Part shown: in pieces, positions 57,985 through 64,000 of the stretch
Position numbering within the stretch: position 1 is the first letter of the stretch
Layout of the letters: every line of letters begins with the position of its first letter
Source of the DNA: Porodaedalea pini
Taxonomy: Eukaryota; Basidiomycota; Agaricomycetes; Hymenochaetales; Hymenochaetaceae
Reading direction: 5' to 3'
Length of the DNA: 64,000 nucleotides
Assembly: GCA_002794775.1 (NCBI GenBank)
Contig: NBAY01000043.1
Span: forward strand, 333,444 to 397,443
The notes under the pieces: model-generated
Told to the model about the DNA's origin: nothing
Databases searched by the model: none
Seen by the model: the letters and a program-made list of their open reading frames with translations, nothing else
Position numbers and translations under genes: made by a program

Positions 57985-58501
57985 TGTAGCGATTAACCAT
58001 CACCTACACGCTGGCCAAGTCTTTCTCCCCCCACTTACACTACTCCTTTGAATCCCTTTACCGGCCACCAAACTTTACCATTTATTCATTCATAATTGGC
58101 AGCCGACTCTTCATTATAATTCTTGGTATGGACACAATCGGACGGACGGATGTCGCACGAACTCGATCAGCACATGGATGACTGACTCTTGTGGGGACAG
58201 GTGGAAGGAATTAGGCAAGTAGGACAAGGACGTGGGATATGGGTGTGCAGTGGTGGGAGACAAAAGAGCAGGTTGGGGACTCCAACATCACTCCACAACG
58301 ATCGGCTGCGTGATGTGCGCAGACCGATCACCGACTCACTTTCACATCCATTCACACAGACTCGGCCGAGTCTTGCACCGCTTTCTCTGCTTCAGTTTAG
58401 TATAAATTTGCAGTAGTTTGTACAGAGAGGGAGAGGGAGATACGAGACAAGTACAGAGACAGACAGTCCCCTCTCCACCTCTAGACCGCAATCTACTACA
58501 T
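57985..58501 (+). repeat. element F 3' LTR, first 517 bp
   Basis: Matches the F 5' LTR up to the CTACTACAT point, where element D starts. Preceded by CTGGCCCCCCAGGAGA, a B-like purine tract. The remainder must lie to the right of D, outside the window. Confidence 0.92.
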
Positions 58502-58927
58502 TGTCAGAACTCGAACCTTCGCCTTTTCCTTTATTTTCCCCTTACCATTTCTTTTCCTTTTAACCGCTCCTTTTTCATTATAGTTAATCATCTTTCCAAT
58601 CATTTCCCACACTCCTTTCACGCGACCTTCATTCGTTCCATTCCCGCTCGTTATGTAATGTTAAGTAATATAGTCTCAGGGTCGTCGCTATATAAGGTCT
58701 CAGGAATCGCATGAACTCCTTGTTCTGCTTTTCCTCTTACCTCCGCGACGACCTAGGTGAGACTCGTTCCCCTTGTATTAGTTTAGATGTGTATTAATCC
58801 TCTTACCTCCGCGACGACCTAGCCTGAGTAAGCGTGTCCCGAGCCTACGCTCGAGTATAGCACGTCCCAGACGACAGTCAGCCGAGGCCTGCCCAGTCCG
58901 AGTCGTCTCCCGGACTCCCGCCTAACA
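58502..58927 (+). repeat. element D 5' LTR (426 bp)
   Basis: Collinear with the A and C LTRs, with many C where they have T. It starts TGTCAGAACTCGAACC, suggesting the ancestral TGTCAG/TGTTAG start also lost a C in the others. Confidence 0.93.
58689..58732 (+). promoter_or_regulatory. element D TATA box and self-primer
   Basis: TATATAA at 58689-58695; GTTCTGCTTTT at 58722-58732, complementary to the primer site at 58929-58939. Spacing is identical to A and C. Confidence 0.75.
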
Positions 58928-58928
58928 T

Positions 58929-58939
58929 AAAAGCAGAAC
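58929..58939 (+). other. element D self-priming primer-binding site
   Basis: AAAAGCAGAAC, one base after the LTR, an 11-nt perfect complement of the LTR self-primer. Confidence 0.75.
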
Positions 58940-59637
58940 CCCACCCAGGCTCATCCCCAGCGTACGTCGTCGCTGTCGACTCGCCTTCACTCAGTCTAGA
59001 GGAGCGCTCCCCTCGACGGACTTGACGTGTAAACCCCCTAAACGACAACCCTCAACCCTGCCCGGACGTTTTCGGACGTTCGTGTATTACGTAATTATAT
59101 CAACCGACATTTCCCAACCCTGGCTTTACGAGTTAGCCTCTGGTGGAGCACGCACCTAACGTGGACGTGGGTAACAAGACGAGTTCAAACCTCGACGACA
59201 ATCTCGTTTGTAATCTCGCTCGGATCCTACCGCCTCGTCATCAACTTCGCTGACGAACCCGCTCAACGTTGGCGTAACCCCGGATCAAACGCACAACCGA
59301 TCCCTGTTCCACCCCCGACGTCAAGATAGATCTCACCGACGAACAGCAACGGGCCCTTCCTGCTTCAGCCCGTTGGGATCCAGACCGACCAGGCTACGTC
59401 GCAACCAATAATAGCGGCGTTACTCACGACATCTGGTGGAGTGAAATCCGGCGCGGCTGGTACTCATCAGACGAACGAGGGAGGAGAGCAAGGTGGCCCC
59501 CAGCCGCTCCGTCGTCACCTGCACCGTCAACATCCACGGTTAACCTACCGCCGACCCCAGGTCCTTACCGTGAAACCAACAGAGACCCCTCACCGCCGAC
59601 TCCTCCAGAACCTTCGACACCCGCACCCGAACCTGCG

Positions 59638-60720
59638 ATGTCAACAGAAGGTTTTAGCCAACAGCAAATGGCGCAGATCACGGCCATCGTTGCGAATGCC
59701 TTCGCCCATCAGGCGAACAACGCCCCAGCACCGGTCGTGGCCGCTAACCCCCCGACCCCCAACATCGAAGTCGCCCGACCACGTGAATTCACCGGTGGCG
59801 ACGACTACCTCGACTTCAGACGAGAAGTCCTTCTCTTTGTATCCGCGAACCCGAACCGATACCCTACGTCAGAGAGTAAGATCTATGTAGCTCTCTCCTA
59901 CCTGAAGGGTGGTAACGCGGCGACGTGGGCGCAGAACTACGTCGAGGAGTCGACAACGTCGGGAATCGTCACCTTCACCGACAGCTGGGAGAAATTCCAG
60001 GAACGACTCGACGCCTCGTTCGACGACCCGAATCGCAAGGAAGCGGCGCTGAAGGAGTTCCGGGAGAAAGTTCAAAAGGACCTCACCGCAGATAAGTTCT
60101 TCCAACAGCTCGACGTCATCATCAAGCGTGCGGAACTGAAGGACGACGGCATCATCTGCGATCGTCTCAAACGCGCGATGAACATCGAAGTAGTGCGTGG
60201 AGTCCTGAGATCAACGCCGGTCCCGACAAAGTACGAAGACTGGAAAAACAAGGCTATCGAGATCGATCGCGGCGAACAACAGATCCGCGCGATCCAACGA
60301 GGCCGCCCGTTCATACCTCAGCCTCGCCCGCCGCAACAACAAGGACCCCCGGCTCGCCGTCAGGTAGCGGCCCCTCACGTCGACAGACGCGACGCGACCG
60401 GCGTCACTTTCGGAGGCGCTGGCCAACCGATGGACGTCTCAATGAACGAGGCGCAACGGCGACGCGCGTGCTGGATCTGCGGCGGGCTGGGCCATTTCAA
60501 GGACAAGTGCCCGCAGGGGAAGCCGATCATCCAGCGCATGTTGGAACTAATGGCACCAGGCGAACGCCGCATCCTCGTGGACGAACTCGGCGCGATGAAG
60601 GAATCAGCCTTCGAGGAAGTCGTAGACACTCGGAGGTCGACGGTGGAGGACTATGTGGAGGAAGAAGAAAATGACGAAGAGGTCGTCGACTCGCAGGGTT
60701 TTGCGAGTGGTCAGGCGTAG
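59638..60720 (+). CDS. gag: element D Gag, intact
   Basis: First ATG at 59638; the frame stays open upstream to 59278 with residues conserved in A and C (IDLTDEQQRALPA, HDIWWSEI), so the true start may be earlier or spliced. Conserved FTGGDDYLDFRREVLLF, then a capsid-like helical region with YLKGGNAATWAQNYVEEST. A CCHC zinc knuckle lies at about 60471-60512 (CWICGGLGHFKDKC). The acidic tail (VEEEENDEEVVDSQ) ends at TAG. No premature stops, unlike A (three) and C (one). Confidence 0.9.
   Translation: MSTEGFSQQQMAQITAIVANAFAHQANNAPAPVVAANPPTPNIEVARPREFTGGDDYLDFRREVLLFVSANPNRYPTSESKIYVALSYLKGGNAATWAQNYVEESTTSGIVTFTDSWEKFQERLDASFDDPNRKEAALKEFREKVQKDLTADKFFQQLDVIIKRAELKDDGIICDRLKRAMNIEVVRGVLRSTPVPTKYEDWKNKAIEIDRGEQQIRAIQRGRPFIPQPRPPQQQGPPARRQVAAPHVDRRDATGVTFGGAGQPMDVSMNEAQRRRACWICGGLGHFKDKCPQGKPIIQRMLELMAPGERRILVDELGAMKESAFEEVVDTRRSTVEDYVEEEENDEEVVDSQGFASGQA
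60696..60702 (+). promoter_or_regulatory. candidate -1 frameshift site GGGTTTT (element D)
   Basis: caG GGT TTT gcg in gag phase, 15 nt before the TAG. The pol phase is -1 and open from here to the window end. Confidence 0.7.
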
Positions 60721-63700
60721 CCATCGGGGCGACTGACCAAGAAGAACAAGAGACTTCGAATCCGGATCCGCTAAAATATAACCAACCGTTTGTACAATAC
60801 GTAGATGCGAACAACGTCGATGGTTTTCCCGATTACGAAGTCTCTACCGGTGTGAAAGAAAGGGAAGAGTATGAGCAGCTGTTCATGAGAGGAACTGGTG
60901 GACGCCAGCTGGACCTTCTCCTGAACGTCGGACACAGCGTGGAAGGTGAAGTGAGGGAGGTGGACGCACACGCACTCGTAGATTCGGGATGTACGGGATC
61001 GTGCATTGACGTAAGGTTCGTCGAACGGTATGGACTGGAGACGAAGCGTTATATCCGACCCCTTGCGGTACTCAATGCCGACGGCACACACAACGAAGCC
61101 GGATTGATCGAAGAGTACGTCGACGTCGAACTTACGATCGGCCACCATAAAGAACAGATCGTCCTGGCGGTGACCTCACTGGCATCGTCCAACATCTTTC
61201 TAGGGTACGACTGGCTTCGTCGACACAACCCAGAAGTCGACTGGAAAACGGGAACACTCGACTTTACGCGTTGCCCGAGTGAATGTGTGGTGGAGAGGGA
61301 CGTGGAAGAAGGCATGCGGAAGGTGTGGAGAGCAGTGGAAGAGACGAAGAGGGTGAGAAAGGTGCGAATGGACAAGACGTCCTGGCCCGCATACCTCAAC
61401 GACTACGCCGATGTGTTTAGCGAAAAAGGTTTTGAAAAGCTACCGGAACATCGCCCCTGGGACCACGTTATCGACTTGAAGCCCGACTTCAAACCGAGCG
61501 ACTGTAAGATCTACCCGCTCACACCAACTGAGCAGCAGTCGCTCAAGGACTTCCTCGATGAAAATCTAAAGTCAGGTCGCATCCGACGGTCGATATCGCC
61601 CATGGCGTCGCCTTTCTTCTTCATAAAGAAGGCCGACAAATCGCTACGCCCGATCCAGGATTACCGCAAACTCAACGACGGTACGATCAAGAATAAGTAC
61701 CCCCTCCCTCTCATCGACGAACTTGTTGATAAGGTCAAGAAGGCGAAGTACATCACTAAGCTTGACCTTCGCTGGGGGTACTACAACGTCCGGATCCGCG
61801 AAGGCGACGAGTGGAAGGCGGCATTTCGCACGAACATGGGCCTCTTCGAGCCGACAGTCATGTTCTTCGGTCTTTGCAATGCGCCGGCGACGTTCCAAGC
61901 GTTCGTCAACCACATCTTCAAGGAACTGATCTACGCAAACTTGATTATCGTATACCTCGACGACATACTGATCCTCTCAGAAACCATTGAGGAACATATC
62001 GACACGTCGAGGCGCGTACTTCAGATCCTCCGGGAAAACGGCCTGTACTTGAAACCGGAGAAGTGCGAATTCGATGCCAAGGTCGTTAAGTATCTCGGTC
62101 ACATCATCGGCAACGGCGAGATCAAGGCAGACCCGGCAAAGACGGAGGCGATTGCGAACTGGCCTGTCCCACGAAACCTCAAGGAGCTACAACAGTTCCT
62201 CGGCATGGGTAATTGGCTACGACGGTTCATCAAGGACTACAGCAAGGTGGTCCATCCGCTAACGTCGCTGACGGGCAAGAAGGACTGGGTATGGGAGACC
62301 GAACAGCAGGAGGCGTTCGAGGAGCTGAGACGACGTCTCTGCTCACCTCCAGTCCTGGTCATCGCTAACGACGAGGGCCCTTTCCGCGTTGAGGCGGACT
62401 CGTCGAACTTCGCACTCGGAGGCGTACTATTGCAGAAACAGGAAGGCAAGTGGAGGGTAGTCGCCTATAGGTCAGAAGCGCTCCTACCGGCCGAACGAAA
62501 CTACGAGATCTACGACAAGGAGATGCTCGCAATCGTCTCGGCACTCAAGGAATGGCGTCAATACCTCCTGGGCGCTCGCCACAAGATCGAGATCTGGTCC
62601 GACCATGCCAACCTCACCTACTTCAGGTCGGCACAGAAACTGAGCTATCGACAAGCTCGCTGGCGGACAGAACTCGAGGAATTCGACTTCCACCTCGAGC
62701 ACAAGTCGGGGAAGACGATGGGCAAGGCGGACCTACTGTCATGCAAGGCAGGCTACGATGAGGGAAAAGATGACAACGATGACGTTGTGTTCATCAAGGA
62801 CAAGTGGCTGAACCGTGGAGTGGTGAGGACGTCGCGTGAGGAAGTGTTGGAACGAGTGGGTGACGCGCAGAGAGCGCAAGACGAGTCGGAGAGGCCGACG
62901 AATATGGTGAAGGTCGACGGATTGTGGCGGATGAAAGGCAAGGTGTACGTGCCGTCGACGATGAAGGAAGCGATTTTACGGGAATGCCACGACTCGACCC
63001 TGGCAGGACATCCCGGATCGTCAAAGACGGTCGAACTGGTACGTCGAGACTTCTGGTGGGCGTCGATGTTCTCCGACGTTCGAACATACGTCCGAGGATG
63101 CGACCGTTGCCAGCGGACGAAGGCTCTGAGAACATCGAGATCAAGGCCACTTCACCCAAACACGGTCCCGGAAGGCCCATGGGAAATCGTCACGGTCGAC
63201 CTCATCGGAGAACTCCCAGACTCCAAGGGGCACAACGCAATCTGTGTCTTCGTGGATAGGTTCTCGAAGCAGATGCACGCGGTCCCGACGACGACGAAGC
63301 TGTCAGCAGAAGGCATGGCCCAACTGTACCGCGACCATGTCTTCCGCCTCCATGGCCTGCCGAAGAAGATCATCCACGACCGAGGCACGCAGTTCGATGC
63401 GTCGATGATGAAGGAGCTGTACAGACTTCTGCACATTGAAGGCAACCCGTCGACAGCGTACCATCCACAGACGGATGGTCAAACGGAACGCGTCAACCAA
63501 GAGCTCGAACAGTACCTTCGACTCTTCGTTAACCATCGGCAATCGGACTGGAAGGACTGGCTCCCCCTCGCAGAGTTCGCATACAACAACCGCGAACACT
63601 CAGCAACGAAGATGTCCCCTTTCTACGCGAACACAGGACGTCACCCCTTGAGCTTCGACACGACGCGAACCTCATCTGCTAACATGTCAGCGGAAGAATT

Positions 63701-64000
63701 CGCAAAGCACATCAAGGAGACTCATCGCGTTGCTAAGGACAACCTAGTCAAGGCAGCAGAAGACATGAAGCGCTACCATGACCGGACAGCAGGAGCTTCA
63801 GTGGAGTACAGGGCTGGAGACAAGGTCTTTCTTGACGGGCGAAACATCAGCACGGACTCGCCGACAAAGAAACTCGCAGACAAATGGTACGGCCCCTTTG
63901 ACGTCGTCGACAAAGTAGGAGCGAGCGCGTACAAACTCAAACTCCCGAAGCGATGGAAAAAGGTCCACCCTGTCTTCAATGAAGCCCTGTTGAAACCCGC
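60696..64000 (+). CDS. pol: element D Pol, unbroken, 3' end outside window
   Basis: About 1,100 codons without a stop. Protease: LVDSGCTGSCID (about 60980) and IFLGYDWL. RT: KLDLRWGYYNVRI (about 61741-61797) and the intact YLDDIL (about 61951-61968). RNase H: VEADSSNFALGG, YDKEMLAI, WSDHANLTYF and KADLLS give the four acidic residues. Integrase: H..H..C..C (about 62980-63110, GCDRCQRTK), then VDLIGELP, IHDRGTQF and QTDGQTERVN for D, D, E. A post-integrase segment (DKWYGPFDVV) follows. The chromodomain seen in A should follow beyond the edge. All key catalytic residues are present, so this copy could encode working enzymes. Confidence 0.92.

Larger units (their letters stand above)
52486..58501 (+). 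mobile_element. element F: LTR retrotransposon without recognisable pol, probably non-autonomous
   Basis: 826-bp 5' LTR, a primer site almost identical to B's, a Pro-rich broken frame, an intact 320-codon ORF1, a second ORF, a purine tract and a 3' LTR cut at 58501 by element D. Its interior of about 4.7 kb includes a foreign 1.26-kb insertion. No protease, RT, RNase H or integrase pattern was found in any frame. F2 is a second copy. Confidence 0.8.
58502..64000 (+). mobile_element. element D: young, apparently intact A-family Ty3/gypsy copy (runs off the window)
   Basis: TGTCAG..CTAACA LTR, self-primer site, intact gag, slippery site and an unbroken pol to the edge. CpG-rich throughout, where A, C and E have TpG or CpA. 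Inserted in F's 3' LTR after TACAT (58497-58501). Confidence 0.93.

Noticed and set aside
61644..63979. Minus-strand frames of 60-130 codons across this region
   Set aside because: They are shadows of the unbroken D pol frame on the plus strand, which is open to the end of the window.
1..64000. tRNA, rRNA or other structured RNA genes
   Set aside because: I looked for tRNA-type cloverleaf boxes and rRNA-like conserved blocks and recognised none; a covariance-model scan would be decisive.

Overview
The window looks like part of a large, repeat-laden Agaricomycete (mushroom) genome. The evidence is short GT-AG introns, mushroom-type protein families (DUF6533-like and DUF6698-like by pattern, a fungal vWA protein, an agaric-type hAT transposase), and stacked Ty3/gypsy elements. 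All family names come from reading the translations by eye; no database was searched.

Left part (1-12,127) is low-density host-like sequence. It holds a multi-exon hypothetical gene (991-3578, +), a DUF6533-like seven-helix-type membrane protein (4849-6367, -), and two head-to-tail copies of a large membrane protein (7636-11217, -) whose junction is one open frame.

First nest (12,128-29,180). Element A is a chromovirus-like Ty3/gypsy element (12133-29175) with 448-bp LTRs and a perfect ATCAT target duplication. A second gypsy element, B (12276-23029, two 935-bp LTRs), sits inside A's 5' LTR. B carries gag-protease, a -1 shifted pol and, between pol and its 3' LTR, an uninterrupted two-exon gene on the opposite strand (19743-22038). 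That gene encodes a 746-residue protein with an exact Zn(II)2Cys6-spaced cysteine cluster, poly-Gln tracts and coiled-coil-like segments. It is the most unusual object in the window.

Middle (29,181-44,378). There is an 857-bp near-perfect hairpin element and a broken host-type gene with a 21-bp minisatellite in its first exon. Next come a DUF6698-like gene with a duplicated exon and a vWA gene. A decayed hAT transposase gene follows; its 2-kb intron contains a C2H2 zinc-finger gene and its exons are split by another insertion.

Second nest (44,379-64,000) is at least four layers deep. An old gypsy pol remnant (E, 46762-49255) is hit by a 5'-truncated copy of family F, by a reversed B-type solo LTR, and by element C (same family as A). 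C is hit by a full-length F (52486-). F's 3' LTR is hit by D (58502-), which runs off the right edge. D has an unbroken gag and a pol frame open for over 1,100 codons, so it is probably the youngest and possibly active copy. F has LTRs and a primer site like B's but no recognisable enzymes, so it is probably non-autonomous.

Four themes link the elements. (1) Both gypsy families use the same candidate -1 slippery heptamer, GGGTTTT, just before the gag stop. (2) The A/C/D family has an 11-nt Tf1-type self-primer. (3) Every premature stop I identified in the retroelement coding frames I read in detail (A, B, C, E) is TGA at an arginine position, pointing to CpG methylation decay. (4) The A/C/D/E copies form an age series by CpG loss.
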